64,000 nt of DNA from Paenibacillus sp. NAIST15-1 (GCF_001894745.1 NZ_BBYF01000025.1:1-64000); one strand, 5' to 3'. Numbered from the stretch's first letter, positions 1 to 8,135 are shown. Translations and numbers: made by a program. Notes: generated by a model from the letters alone, not told the origin.

Positions 1-32
1 TACCTCATTCACAAACGTTGCTCGTTGTTCAG

Positions 33-45
33 TTTTCAAAGAACA
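33..45 (-). promoter_or_regulatory. boxA-like antitermination element of an rRNA leader
   Basis: Read on the minus strand this is TGTTCTTTGAAAA, close to the boxA element bound by NusB-S10 in rRNA leaders, and the following bases resemble Bacilli 16S leaders. It lies downstream of two tandem promoters that fire leftward. The rRNA gene itself lies beyond base 1, so the identification rests on this element and the promoters only. Confidence 0.6.
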
Positions 46-113
46 ATCTCAGTCAGTAACCAATCTCTTAGTTACTTTCTTTTTCTCACCGCTTTGTCAG
101 CGGCGACTTTTAT

Positions 114-142
114 ATCTTATCATTTCGTTCAGTTGATGTCAA
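114..142 (-). promoter_or_regulatory. rRNA operon promoter P2
   Basis: On the minus strand there is a consensus -35 TTGACA (137-142), a 17-base spacer and a -10 TAAGAT (114-119), preceded by an A-rich block that could act as an UP element. The upstream bases AAAAAAGTGTTGAC are repeated exactly in the second promoter about 120 bases away. Tandem strong promoters followed by a boxA-like leader are the usual arrangement for a Bacilli rrn operon. Confidence 0.7.
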
Positions 143-232
143 CACTTTTTTAAAATGTTTTTTTCAACCGTTCGTTATGATTGTTGTTCCCGCTCGCTTC
201 ATCTCGAAGTCGTTCAGAAGGGAACGAAAAAT

Positions 233-261
233 AATTTATCATATATTCGAAAACACGTCAA
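233..261 (-). promoter_or_regulatory. rRNA operon promoter P1
   Basis: On the minus strand there is -35 TTGACG (256-261), a 17-base spacer and -10 TAAATT (233-238), preceded by the same A-tract and GTGTTGAC context as P2. It starts just past the stop of the small gene at 283-519, so it separates that gene from the rRNA operon. The -10 is weak by consensus but the duplicated context supports it. Confidence 0.6.
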
Positions 262-282
262 CACTTTTTTAAAACTTTTTTA

Positions 283-519
283 TTACATAGTAACATTCCG
301 ATGATTTCTAGCATACTTGGACAGTTCTTTAGGTGATGCAATTCGCGCGTACATGCGAAATACGGTACGGTAACGCTTCGAAATCGCATCCCGTATTTCA
401 GCCTCTAATCGCTTATCGCTTAAATCAAATAGCATCTCATCCAATTCCTTGCGCAGCATATAGCTCAATTCTTTACATTCTCTCTCATTGAACAAAAATC
501 CTAGCATAACTGTCCGCAT
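283..519 (-). CDS. hypothetical protein, 78 aa
   Basis: I do not recognise this protein. It is short, soluble and highly charged, rich in Glu, Arg and Lys with regular spacing, so probably mostly alpha-helical, with no signal peptide or membrane segment. The start is uncertain: a strong GGGAGG directly abuts the first ATG with no spacer, while the second in-frame ATG (505-507) is 12 bases downstream of it, slightly long. It is the last gene before an rRNA promoter pair. Codon usage looks like its neighbours, and I think it is real because of the strong ribosome-binding site. Confidence 0.6.
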   Translation of the reverse strand: MRTVMLGFLFNERECKELSYMLRKELDEMLFDLSDKRLEAEIRDAISKRYRTVFRMYARIASPKELSKYARNHRNVTM

Positions 520-561
520 CCTCCCTTGACGACAATACCCCTGTCTTCGAACATAACGCTT

Positions 562-607
562 ACTTCCCCACTGCTTAACACTCTAGAGTGTCTGCTTATA
601 GGGAAGT
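562..607. repeat. nested inverted repeat with a 14-bp palindrome
   Basis: Outer arms ACTTCCC and GGGAAGT enclose a perfect palindrome ACACTCTAGAGTGT (578-591). The palindrome is flanked on both sides by a direct repeat CTGCTTA. There is no T-run, so it does not look like an intrinsic terminator. It lies in the 194-base gap between the SpoIIM-family gene and the 78-aa gene and could be an operator or an RNA structure. Confidence 0.5.
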
Positions 608-713
608 AACTCGCACCCGCTTCTGTTCAATTACAGAAAGAATGGTGCCGCTTTACTGTTATGCTCATTTTTGAGCTGTTTTATCACAGGGAGGCGCGGA
701 TTCGTTTATCTAG

Positions 714-1319
714 TTAACCATTCATCAACCAGAAAGTTACGGTACTCTCAATAATAGCGGCAACTAGCAGCATTGCGGTTACCCATACCACCCCTGCTCC
801 AGTCTGCTTTATCCAATCCATAATCGTTGGCCCCTCAGCACGCATACGTCTGCTGAAGAATCGCTGCAAGATTAAGATACCAAATCTCATTCCATAAGCA
901 CCGGCAATTAGAATTGCAGGAATTTCAAGTATTCCATGCGGAAGTATACCCTTAATAATCGTGCTTGCTAAATCAAGACCCTGCGATTCCATAATTCGCA
1001 GCAGCAATCCGATCACCATTCCATTAATAATAAGGAACCCCGCTGGTACGATCCCTAATACGATCCCAGCAAACATGATCATGACAGCCTTAATCGCATT
1101 GTTATAGAAAATAAATACGAAGAAAGACAATTCTTGATTATCAGATTGCATCAATTGATCCCGCATACCTTGAATCCCCTTGAGCTGCTCCATGATGAAG
1201 CCCTCAAACCCGCTCCACTGATTGCCAAGCACATACCCTACAGCAAACAGCAACACAGCGGCAATGAGATACCAACGCAGCTGCTTCAGCGTATTCCACC
1301 ACGATGAGAATCGAAGCAT
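714..1319 (-). CDS. SpoIIM (DUF95) family integral membrane protein
   Basis: A 201-aa membrane protein with a hydrophobic segment near residues 16-35, a gap, then several hydrophobic stretches through the C-terminus. Its features (NNAIKAVMIMFAGIVLG, a Gly-rich start to the next helix, PHGILEIPAI) are typical of the stage II sporulation protein M family. That family acts with SpoIID and SpoIIP at the engulfing septum, but many paralogues have no sporulation role. The longer frame starts 27 codons upstream, but AAAGGAGG lies ten bases before the ATG at 1317-1319, so I chose that. It is divergent from pdaB. I do not call it spoIIM itself, because that gene normally sits elsewhere. Confidence 0.8.
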   Translation of the reverse strand: MLRFSSWWNTLKQLRWYLIAAVLLFAVGYVLGNQWSGFEGFIMEQLKGIQGMRDQLMQSDNQELSFFVFIFYNNAIKAVMIMFAGIVLGIVPAGFLIINGMVIGLLLRIMESQGLDLASTIIKGILPHGILEIPAILIAGAYGMRFGILILQRFFSRRMRAEGPTIMDWIKQTGAGVVWVTAMLLVAAIIESTVTFWLMNG

Positions 1320-1352
1320 ATTGTACACTCCTCCTTTCAGACTGACTTGCAG

Positions 1353-1380
1353 ACATAATTCCATACACTCAGCATACAGT
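1353..1380 (+). promoter_or_regulatory. possible sigma-E promoter for pdaB
   Basis: CATACAGT at 1373-1380 matches the sigma-E -10 pattern CATACAnT, and ACATAATT at 1353-1360 is a plausible -35. Transcription would start about 105 bases before pdaB. A second CATACACT lies at 1362-1369. The match is short and untested, so this is a candidate only. Confidence 0.3.
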
Positions 1381-1491
1381 GTAGTAAACAAGCATGACAA
1401 GCTGCAGCTTGTCGACGGGCATTAGTATTAGGCAGCAACGTACCACCCTAATTCGCCCCATTCAAAACGTTACGAGAGGAGCAGCCTTGGT

Positions 1492-2301
1492 ATGAATAAT
1501 TACTTTTATGTATTTAGCGGCAAGAAAATAAAGCGTGTATTTGTACTTGCAATTGCAATGCTATTCGCCGCTGGCGTCGTTTACGTAGAGAGTGACAATA
1601 TTACCGTATTTTCAGAAGGCAGCAGCCCTTCCGCTATCTACAGCGTCCCAACTGATAAAAAGATGCTCGCCCTCACGTTCGATATTAGCTGGGGGGATAC
1701 ACGAGTTGAGCCAATTTTGCAGATCTTGCAGGAGAAGGGTGTAAAAAAAGCAACGTTCTTCCTCTCCTCCCCTTGGAGCAAGACGCATAGTGACCTCGTG
1801 AAGAAAATTGAGGCTGCTGGCTACGAGATTGGAAGTCACGGCCACAAGCATGACAATTACAGCAGCATGAGCGATGAAGAGATACGTAAGCAGATTCAGG
1901 CAGCCCACAATATTCTATCTGAAGTTACAGGGAAAGCACCGAATCTGATTCGTATGCCGAACGGTGACTTTGACAAGCGCGTCCTGCAAATTGCTAACAG
2001 TCTGAATTACAAGGTCATACAATGGGATACCGACTCATTGGATTGGAAAAATCCCGGGGTTGAAACGATCGTGAACCGCGTCGTTAGTAAAGCACATCCT
2101 GGAGACATTATTCTCATGCACGCTAGTGATTCATGCAAGCAAACCCATCTCGCCTTGCCGACCATTCTGGATCAATTGTCCGCAAAGGGATATGAGTTCG
2201 TTACGGTCTCTGAGCTGATTCAACAAACGGAAATGAAGAGCAAAACGATTCAGGATCAAGCAACGATGATGGAACATTTGCAAAATGCAGTAGGCATGTA
2301 A
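1492..2301 (+). CDS. pdaB: PdaB-type polysaccharide deacetylase, spore maintenance
   Basis: A 269-aa protein with an N-terminal signal anchor (hydrophobic residues about 17-31) and a NodB-type carbohydrate esterase 4 domain. The NodB motif reads LTFDISWG, so the second Asp of the usual TFDDGP is replaced, as is normal for PdaB, and the metal-binding SHGHKHDNY is present. In Bacillus subtilis PdaB (YbaN) is needed to keep spores viable after late sporulation. AGAGGAG precedes the ATG by ten bases. It converges with kbaA on a shared terminator, and the order kbaA-pdaB-rRNA matches B. subtilis. Confidence 0.93.
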   Translation: MNNYFYVFSGKKIKRVFVLAIAMLFAAGVVYVESDNITVFSEGSSPSAIYSVPTDKKMLALTFDISWGDTRVEPILQILQEKGVKKATFFLSSPWSKTHSDLVKKIEAAGYEIGSHGHKHDNYSSMSDEEIRKQIQAAHNILSEVTGKAPNLIRMPNGDFDKRVLQIANSLNYKVIQWDTDSLDWKNPGVETIVNRVVSKAHPGDIILMHASDSCKQTHLALPTILDQLSAKGYEFVTVSELIQQTEMKSKTIQDQATMMEHLQNAVGM

Positions 2302-2318
2302 TAGATGTAAAGGTATAC

Positions 2319-2348
2319 AAAAAAGCTGACGGATTTCCGTCAGCTTTT
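2319..2348. terminator. bidirectional terminator between pdaB and kbaA
   Basis: A-run, GCTGACGGA, short loop, TCCGTCAGC, T-run. The symmetric A and T tracts let it stop both pdaB (plus) and kbaA (minus). The kbaA stop codon (2340-2342) lies inside the stem. Confidence 0.9.
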
Positions 2349-2942
2349 TGCTGTGCCCACCAATCGATGCAGCATCAAGATTTGATACGCATTGCATATT
2401 GCGAGCGGTATGTATACGAACCAGGTAGCCATATTTCCAATGTTAAGTGCCGACAGTGTCTCCACTGTGGTGATTGCAATCATGAAGAATAAGGTAGGAA
2501 TGAGAGCTGTCGCATTTGTCGCCTTTACTTTCCAATAAGTAACAGCTACAGCAAGCACTAGGACAACTAAACCCAGCACGATATCCTCGTATCCCCCTCC
2601 ACGTACTCCTTCTGGCTTGTTTCCCAGAAGCATGCGCAGGAACATTAGATCGAGTAGTGCAATCACGGTCAATAATACCTGAACATACGGCCATCCCTTC
2701 TTGAACAAGCCAATAGCAATATAGTTCAACGTCAGATATGCGAAGAATCCCATCTGCGAATAGACGCTGATCATACATCCGCTCAAGATTAACTGAAGCA
2801 CATTAAGCAAAATATCCACTGGCCCTCTAAAATTGCCCATTTCCCCTTGAAATACCTGTAATGCGAGGCCAATGACGAGACTGATTGCCCCACCAATACA
2901 CGTAGTCGTCCAAAATAAATAAGACCATTTTTTCAAATTCAT
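2340..2942 (-). CDS. kbaA: KbaA, KinB-signalling pathway activation protein
   Basis: A 200-aa integral membrane protein with about six hydrophobic segments, the size of B. subtilis KbaA (198 aa). KbaA is needed for the sporulation kinase KinB to feed the Spo0A phosphorelay. I chose the ATG at 2940-2942 because GGAGGT lies eight bases upstream; the frame opens six codons earlier without a usable site. The neighbours gerD, salA and pdaB are the same as in B. subtilis, which supports the assignment more than any single motif. Confidence 0.88.
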   Translation of the reverse strand: MNLKKWSYLFWTTTCIGGAISLVIGLALQVFQGEMGNFRGPVDILLNVLQLILSGCMISVYSQMGFFAYLTLNYIAIGLFKKGWPYVQVLLTVIALLDLMFLRMLLGNKPEGVRGGGYEDIVLGLVVLVLAVAVTYWKVKATNATALIPTLFFMIAITTVETLSALNIGNMATWFVYIPLAICNAYQILMLHRLVGTAKS

Positions 2943-3006
2943 GGTGCTCCACCTCCGCAATGTTCATTATTTTACCAATGTTCTCAGCAAAAAACTATCA
3001 TTGTCA

Positions 3007-3036
3007 AACATAATTCATAATTTCCTCCACATACTA
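3007..3036 (+). promoter_or_regulatory. candidate sigma-G promoter of gerD
   Basis: CATACTA at 3030-3036 is a perfect sigma-F/sigma-G -10 element, with a weak -35 AACATA (3007-3012) 17 bases upstream. The predicted start is about 30 bases before the gerD ATG. gerD is a known sigma-G gene in B. subtilis, expressed in the forespore, which makes the match meaningful. Confidence 0.5.
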
Positions 3037-3072
3037 CGCGTGAGGACATGGACAGAAGGGAGCGAAGCTGTT

Positions 3073-3759
3073 ATGAAGGCACCACTGGGCAAACTTGCGA
3101 TCGTCAGTTTCGTCGTAATCGTGCTGTTGACCTCTTGCGGCATGGAGCAGCCCACACAAAGCAGTAATCTCGATTATAAAGAAGTTAAAACGATGGTTGT
3201 CGATATTTTAAAGACAGAGGAAGCGCAGAAGGCGATCCAATCCGGTCCATCTGGCGGAGGCGGCATGCAAGCCCAATCATTAAATATGCAGCAGCAGGAG
3301 CAGATCCGAACGGCAGTTAAGGATACACTTGTATCACCCGATTATGAGAAAGTCCTCGATAAAGTAATGAAAGATCCGAAGTTTGCTGGGGAATTCGCCA
3401 AGGCGGTAAGCAAGGAAAACAAACAAATCCTGAAGACTTTAATGAAAGACCCAGAGTATCAGAAGGACTTTGGTGACATTGTTAAATCTCCAGACATGAT
3501 GAAGTCTTATTTGGATATGATGAAGACACCAGAGTATCGCAAACAACTACAGACTGTAATGAAAGATGCTTTGAATAGCCCTATATTTAAGCTTGAAATC
3601 ATGGACTTATTAGGGAAGGTCGTTAAAGAAGAATTGCAGCCGAAGGAAAAAGAAAAAGAAAAAGAAAAGGAAGGAAAGAAAAAAGGTGGGGAAAAGGAGA
3701 AGCAAGGCGGTGAGAGTGAGGGTGGATCGGAAGAAGAAGGTGGTAGTGGAGAAGGCTAG
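3073..3759 (+). CDS. gerD: GerD, spore germination lipoprotein
   Basis: A 228-aa lipoprotein. The signal peptide ends in the lipobox LLTSC, and the mature protein is helical with repeated KDPEYQK-like and KSPDMMK-like segments. GerD is an inner-spore-membrane scaffold that clusters nutrient germinant receptors. The ATG at 3073 has AGGGAG ten bases upstream; an upstream extension of the frame has no signal peptide. B. subtilis GerD is about 185 aa; the extra length is a low-complexity tail from about residue 190 made of KE repeats and then Gly/Glu/Ser. It is divergent from kbaA with a sigma-G-like promoter. Confidence 0.9.
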   Translation: MKAPLGKLAIVSFVVIVLLTSCGMEQPTQSSNLDYKEVKTMVVDILKTEEAQKAIQSGPSGGGGMQAQSLNMQQQEQIRTAVKDTLVSPDYEKVLDKVMKDPKFAGEFAKAVSKENKQILKTLMKDPEYQKDFGDIVKSPDMMKSYLDMMKTPEYRKQLQTVMKDALNSPIFKLEIMDLLGKVVKEELQPKEKEKEKEKEGKKKGGEKEKQGGESEGGSEEEGGSGEG

Positions 3760-3793
3760 GAGCCCACTCTTTCCCCCTCTATTCCTCACTTAT

Positions 3794-3821
3794 GGAGAGG
3801 CACTCATGATGAGGCCTCTCC
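3794..3821. terminator. hairpin between gerD and salA, possible terminator
   Basis: GGAGAGGC and GCCTCTCC form an 8-bp stem around a 12-base loop, between the converging gerD and salA genes and eight bases past the salA stop. Neither side has a T-run, so a terminator role is inferred only from its position. Confidence 0.4.
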
Positions 3822-3828
3822 GACATTG

Positions 3829-4980
3829 TTAGGCCTGCACAACTTGCATCTTCGCATCAACGGCAGCCGCCAACTCATCGAATTGCTTGCCAATTGACGA
3901 ATCCGCCTTATATACAGAAGGAGCATAATCCGGTTCTGCAGGATGATTGTCTGGAGCGCCGAGCGGAAGCTGCGCAAGCAGGTCAACATGAAGCTCATCT
4001 GCCAGCTTAGCACCGCCCCCTCGTCCAAATACATATTGCTTCTCGCCACAAGAACCGCATTCCAGATAGGACATATTTTCGACGATACCGATAATCTCAT
4101 GCTTCGTATGAATGGCCATTGTGCCTGCTCGAGCCGCAACGAAGGCAGCTGTCGCATGTGGTGTCGTTACGATGATCTCTTGGCTATGCGGTATCATTTG
4201 GTGAATATCCAAGGCTACATCCCCCGTACCTGGAGGCAAGTCAAGAAGCATGTAATCAAGCTCCCCCCACTGCACTTCTTGGAAGAAATTCCGCAGCATC
4301 TTGCCAAGCATTGGACCGCGCCATACGACCGGACTATTGTCCTCTACGAAGAAACCCATGGACATCACCTTCACTCCGAAGCGCTCCTGTGGAATGATAT
4401 AGTTGTCTACAACGACAGGGCGGTCTTCAATCCCCATCATGTCAGGTACACTGAATCCATATATGTCTGCATCTATTAGGCCAACACGTTTGCCGAGACG
4501 AGCGAGCGCAACCGCAAGGTTCACGGTCACTGTCGATTTGCCAACTCCACCTTTGCCGCTGGCAATTGCGATAAATTTCACTCCAGATGCCGGTTCCAAG
4601 ATAGGATGCTGTTCTAATCCAGCACCGTGTCCACGAGGAGCACTCCCTTCTTGGGGATCACGGCCATTACCCGCATGATCGGTTGCTGATTGCCCGCTTT
4701 GTACCGCTATTCCAGCTGCACTCAGCTCAGCTTCAGATGCGATGCGAGTACGAACATATACATTGTGCAGCTCAATTGCTGCTAGACGCTCCTTAATCTG
4801 TCCGACTAGCGCCTCTCTAGCGGCTGCATCTGCTGCTTGTGGCGCTACGATTGCCGTCAGCTTCACTTCATCTTCCTTAATCATCATATCGCGAATCCAA
4901 TGAAGGCTTGTCATGTCTTGTCCCGACACTGGTTCTTGCAAGCCCTGCAGTGCTTGCAGCACTTCTTCTTTCGTCGTCAT
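3829..4980 (-). CDS. salA: SalA/Mrp/ApbC-family P-loop ATPase
   Basis: A 383-aa protein with an N-terminal MIP18/DUF59-like domain (residues 1-80), a variable linker, then a Mrp/NBP35 ATPase with deviant Walker A GKGGVGKST, DLPPGTGD and a CGSC motif that can bridge an Fe-S cluster. Mrp proteins carry Fe-S clusters to apoproteins. B. subtilis SalA (YbaL) also acts as a regulator of exoprotease expression through ScoC. GAGGT precedes the ATG by six bases. It lies between cwlD and gerD as in B. subtilis, so salA is the better symbol, though the regulatory role here is inference. Confidence 0.9.
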   Translation of the reverse strand: MTTKEEVLQALQGLQEPVSGQDMTSLHWIRDMMIKEDEVKLTAIVAPQAADAAAREALVGQIKERLAAIELHNVYVRTRIASEAELSAAGIAVQSGQSATDHAGNGRDPQEGSAPRGHGAGLEQHPILEPASGVKFIAIASGKGGVGKSTVTVNLAVALARLGKRVGLIDADIYGFSVPDMMGIEDRPVVVDNYIIPQERFGVKVMSMGFFVEDNSPVVWRGPMLGKMLRNFFQEVQWGELDYMLLDLPPGTGDVALDIHQMIPHSQEIIVTTPHATAAFVAARAGTMAIHTKHEIIGIVENMSYLECGSCGEKQYVFGRGGGAKLADELHVDLLAQLPLGAPDNHPAEPDYAPSVYKADSSIGKQFDELAAAVDAKMQVVQA

Positions 4981-5050
4981 GATGGCACCTCGTCTCCTAT
5001 GAAGTTCAGATCGGTCACTATGTAACCGTTTCTATTATAGCACAAGGTCA

Positions 5051-5833
5051 TCATTTTCCAGTTTTTTCTCCTGCAATATATCGCAGAATTCCCTTGTAGA
5101 TCGATGCAGCTAGCTTCCGCTGATATTCTTCATTCGCCAGACTCCGTGACTCTTCTGGGTTCGATAAGAAGCCTGACTCCACCAACACAGCTGGGATCGA
5201 AATATGATCCATAAAATAGAGCTTCCGATCTATAGGCTTGGCCTCCCGATCCGTATTGGCCAGATTCGTACGAATTTCAGCTTGAATCCACTTCGCAAGC
5301 TGTTCATTATCCGGATGGCGATTCGTATAGAAAGCCTGTGCTCCACTCCAGCGAGAAGAAGGTACGCTGTTCATATGCAAGCTAATGACAACATCCGCTT
5401 TCTTCTCCTCGATATAACCAACACGCTTCTTCAAGTCCTCTGCCTTCCTGCGGGAGTATCCCTTAGTGTCCTTATCCGCCAAATCATAGTCCCCTTCCCG
5501 GGTCATGACCACAATAGCCCCAGCTTGCTGCAAGTAATCACGAAGAAGTAGTGCAATCGTTAGGTTAATGTCCTTCTCTAATAACCCCTCGCGACCAACA
5601 GCCCCGCCATCTACTCCACCATGCCCTGCGTCGATAGCAATCACTCTGCCCGATAGAGGAATGGACCAATAGGTCCATGTCTTCGATACCGGCATCTCCA
5701 TCGTCATCACAACAACGACTAGAAGCAGCAAGCATAAACTTATTAACCAGCGACGGACATTTCGCAGTGGTATCCATAAGATTGACGTATGTCTTCGCTT
5801 CTGACGGCTTTGTTCCCAATTTACCTTTTTCAC
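5051..5833 (-). CDS. cwlD: CwlD, N-acetylmuramoyl-L-alanine amidase
   Basis: A 260-aa protein with a signal anchor near residues 30-45 and an Amidase_3 catalytic domain: AIDAGHGGVDGGA (zinc His), EKDINL (zinc Glu), SLHMNS (second His) and VLVESGFLSN (catalytic Glu). CwlD with PdaA makes muramic delta-lactam in the spore cortex, the mark cortex-lytic enzymes need in germination. I chose the GTG at 5831-5833, which has GGAGGT about ten bases upstream; an ATG eight codons earlier lacks a ribosome-binding site. Conserved next to salA. Confidence 0.92.
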   Translation of the reverse strand: MKKVNWEQSRQKRRHTSILWIPLRNVRRWLISLCLLLLVVVVMTMEMPVSKTWTYWSIPLSGRVIAIDAGHGGVDGGAVGREGLLEKDINLTIALLLRDYLQQAGAIVVMTREGDYDLADKDTKGYSRRKAEDLKKRVGYIEEKKADVVISLHMNSVPSSRWSGAQAFYTNRHPDNEQLAKWIQAEIRTNLANTDREAKPIDRKLYFMDHISIPAVLVESGFLSNPEESRSLANEEYQRKLAASIYKGILRYIAGEKTGK

Positions 5834-5932
5834 AAAAAAAGCCCACCTCCGCTCCATAAAGACTTCTAATCATCTATATGGGACGAGGTGGACAAATATA
5901 CGTTAACGATCCACAGGTTCCTCTATATTCAA

Positions 5933-7108
5933 TTACTTTTGGGCAGTTGTTGAGTGTGCCATGCCTTCGATCAGGATGCGTGCCACCTCAGGTCTTGAGA
6001 ATTCTGGAGGTGGACATGTACCGTCACGCAATAGCGCACGCACCTTCGTTCCGGATAGGGTCAAATGATGGGTTGCATCATGAGGACAGGTCTTGCTGGA
6101 GGCCATACCTCCACATGTCTTACAGTAGAAGCTGTGCTCGAAGAATAACGGCTGAATCCCCAATTCTTCGGGTTCGAAGGTGCTGAAGATATGCTGGGCG
6201 TCATACGTGCCATAATAATCGCCCACACCTGCATGGTCTCGGCCAACAATGAAGTGGGTGCAACCGTAGTTTTTTCTCACAATGGCATGGAATACAGCTT
6301 CCCTTGGCCCTGCATAACGCATCGCAGCTGGGAATACCCCAAGAAACACGCGATTCTCTGGATAATAATTCGCAAGTAGCGCTTCATAACTGCGCATACG
6401 CACATCAGCCGGGACGTCATCAGACTTCGTTTCCCCTACAAGCGGATTTAGAAATAGAGCATCTACAATCTCCATCGCACTCTTCTGGATGTACTCATGA
6501 GCACGATGCACCGGATTTCGTGTTTGGAAACCAACAACAGTTCTCCAGCCTCTGTCCGCAAACAATTGCCGCGTCTCCACAGGATCAAAATAATATTGGG
6601 AAAATTGCTCCGGCTGCCTGCGCCCCAATACAGATACTTTGCCTCCCACATATGTAGAAGGACGCTTTAGCAGCTTCTCCACTCCTGGATGTGCTGTATC
6701 CATCGTTCTGTACACTTGTTCTGCTTCATGCAGTAAATCAGCCTGGTATATGCTCTCTATTTCAATAACCCCATACAGTTCCCCGTCTTCTTCCCCAACA
6801 AGCGCAGCTGGGCTTCCTATGTTGAGCTTCTTAGCTGCTTCATCCGAGACTGCCAGTGTAATAGGTAAGCTCCATACCGTTCCATTCGCCAATCTCATCT
6901 GGTCTACAACACTTTTATAGTCATCTTCATTCATAAATCCTTCTAGGGGAGAAAAAGCACCTACCCCTATCATTTCGATATCCGATAATGTACGTGCATC
7001 GAGCGATATGCGCGGCAGAGCTGCCGCTTCATTGCGCTTCTGCTCCTTCTCGTCTTCTGGAACCATTCGATTGATCAGTGTACCTCCGTGAGGCTCAATT
7101 GTTGACAT
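5933..7108 (-). CDS. sat: sulfate adenylyltransferase (ATP sulfurylase)
   Basis: A 391-aa enzyme that makes adenosine 5'-phosphosulfate (APS) and pyrophosphate from sulfate and ATP, the first step of sulfate assimilation. Family motifs are clear: [11 protein letters not shown] (the nucleotide-binding HxxH), [12 protein letters not shown], and a C-terminal Cys/His zinc site (CKTCGG...CPH). It is the single-domain bacterial type, with no APS-kinase fusion. The ATG at 7106-7108 has GAGAGG upstream; the frame opens eight codons earlier. It lies 76 bases downstream of cysH and probably shares its promoter. Confidence 0.95.
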   Translation of the reverse strand: MSTIEPHGGTLINRMVPEDEKEQKRNEAAALPRISLDARTLSDIEMIGVGAFSPLEGFMNEDDYKSVVDQMRLANGTVWSLPITLAVSDEAAKKLNIGSPAALVGEEDGELYGVIEIESIYQADLLHEAEQVYRTMDTAHPGVEKLLKRPSTYVGGKVSVLGRRQPEQFSQYYFDPVETRQLFADRGWRTVVGFQTRNPVHRAHEYIQKSAMEIVDALFLNPLVGETKSDDVPADVRMRSYEALLANYYPENRVFLGVFPAAMRYAGPREAVFHAIVRKNYGCTHFIVGRDHAGVGDYYGTYDAQHIFSTFEPEELGIQPLFFEHSFYCKTCGGMASSKTCPHDATHHLTLSGTKVRALLRDGTCPPPEFSRPEVARILIEGMAHSTTAQK

Positions 7109-7184
7109 CTTCTTAGCACCTCTCCTCTGCATGTGGAAATAGTACCATTCTTTATTAGCAAATCAAATGGTACCCACGCACTTA

Positions 7185-7877
7185 TTACTTGTGGAGCCCA
7201 CATTCTATTTTCGCTGATCCTGACCAACGTCCAGCCCTTGGATCTTCACCTGCTTGAACGGCGCGCGTACAATAGGAGCATCCTATACTGGGATATCCTT
7301 GGTCATGTAGGGGGTTATAAATGATATCGTTAGTGCGGATATAGTTCCATACATCTTCTGATGTCCAAGCAGCTAATGGATTGAATTTGATGAGGCCGAA
7401 TTTCGAGTCGTATTCTACTTTTCGTGTATTGGCTCGTGTTGGGGCTTGATCTCTTCGAATACCGGTAATCCATGCATCATATTTGCTTAGAATGCCAGTG
7501 AGTGGTTCGACTTTACGCAGATTGCAGCATTTGTTGGGATTACTAAGCCACAATTCATCACCGTATGTCTCGGATTGCTCTTCAGGGGTAAGTTGCGGGG
7601 TGACGCGTACAAAGTTTAAACTATAACGCTCCGTAATGCGATCTCTCGTCTCGTATGTTTCTTGAAAGTGAAAATCCGTATCCAGGTAAAAAATATCGGT
7701 CGAAGGACTGATCCGCTGCAGCATGTCTACAAGCACAACATCCTCCGCTCCAAAGCTACAAGCAAACGTAATATTCGGGAACGCCTTAACAGCCCAAGCG
7801 ATTACCTCTTCCGGATTGGACTGCTCATATTGCTCCGCCTTCTCATGAACAAGAGCCTCTTTCTCCAATAAATTCAT
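7185..7877 (-). CDS. cysH: CysH, APS/PAPS reductase with Fe-S cysteines
   Basis: A 230-aa enzyme that reduces adenylylsulfate to sulfite with thioredoxin. It has the PP-loop-like SFGAEDVV, the conserved GIRRDQAPTR, the paired cysteines of KCCNLRK and GCSYCTR that hold a 4Fe-4S cluster, and the C-terminal ECGLH catalytic Cys. The four cluster cysteines mark the type that accepts APS directly, so no APS kinase is needed; none is seen nearby. The ATG at 7875-7877 has GGAGG eight bases upstream; the GTG five codons earlier overlaps that site. It is the first gene of a cysH-sat unit. Confidence 0.94.
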   Translation of the reverse strand: MNLLEKEALVHEKAEQYEQSNPEEVIAWAVKAFPNITFACSFGAEDVVLVDMLQRISPSTDIFYLDTDFHFQETYETRDRITERYSLNFVRVTPQLTPEEQSETYGDELWLSNPNKCCNLRKVEPLTGILSKYDAWITGIRRDQAPTRANTRKVEYDSKFGLIKFNPLAAWTSEDVWNYIRTNDIIYNPLHDQGYPSIGCSYCTRAVQAGEDPRAGRWSGSAKIECGLHK

Positions 7878-7941
7878 TTTTGCATCCTCCACATACTCAC
7901 CTTTTATTCCTAGTATTTTGGTATGTTTTGTATAATTAATA

Positions 7942-7969
7942 ATTATAGATCGTTTCTTTGCTTTGTCAA
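7942..7969 (-). promoter_or_regulatory. sigma-A promoter of cysH-sat with operator-like bases downstream
   Basis: On the minus strand there is a perfect -35 TTGACA (7964-7969), a 16-base spacer and a perfect -10 TATAAT (7942-7947). So strong a promoter on a sulfur-assimilation operon suggests a repressor. Between it and the gene lies ACCAAAATACTAGGAATA (about 7902-7921), an AT-rich site in the right place for a cysteine regulator such as CymR. That regulator assignment is inference. Confidence 0.75.
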
Positions 7970-8078
7970 TTCGAAATTTACAAAGAGATAGACATATGAT
8001 TACAGCCTATTCCGGCTAAATGTCCTAGGTGCGGGAAATGTGGAGTGTATGCAGATTCCAGAGCAGGTCTTAACATAC

Positions 8079-8116
8079 AAAAAAGCCCTCCTTGGCCAAG
8101 GGCCAAGAAAGGGCTG
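8079..8116 (-). terminator. terminator after rpsI
   Basis: On the minus strand AGCCCT..CTTGGCC, a 3-base loop, GGCCAAG..AGGGCT, then T6. A strong intrinsic terminator that separates rplM-rpsI from cysH-sat. Confidence 0.92.
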
Positions 8117-8135
8117 TATGTTCGGTAATCCAATC

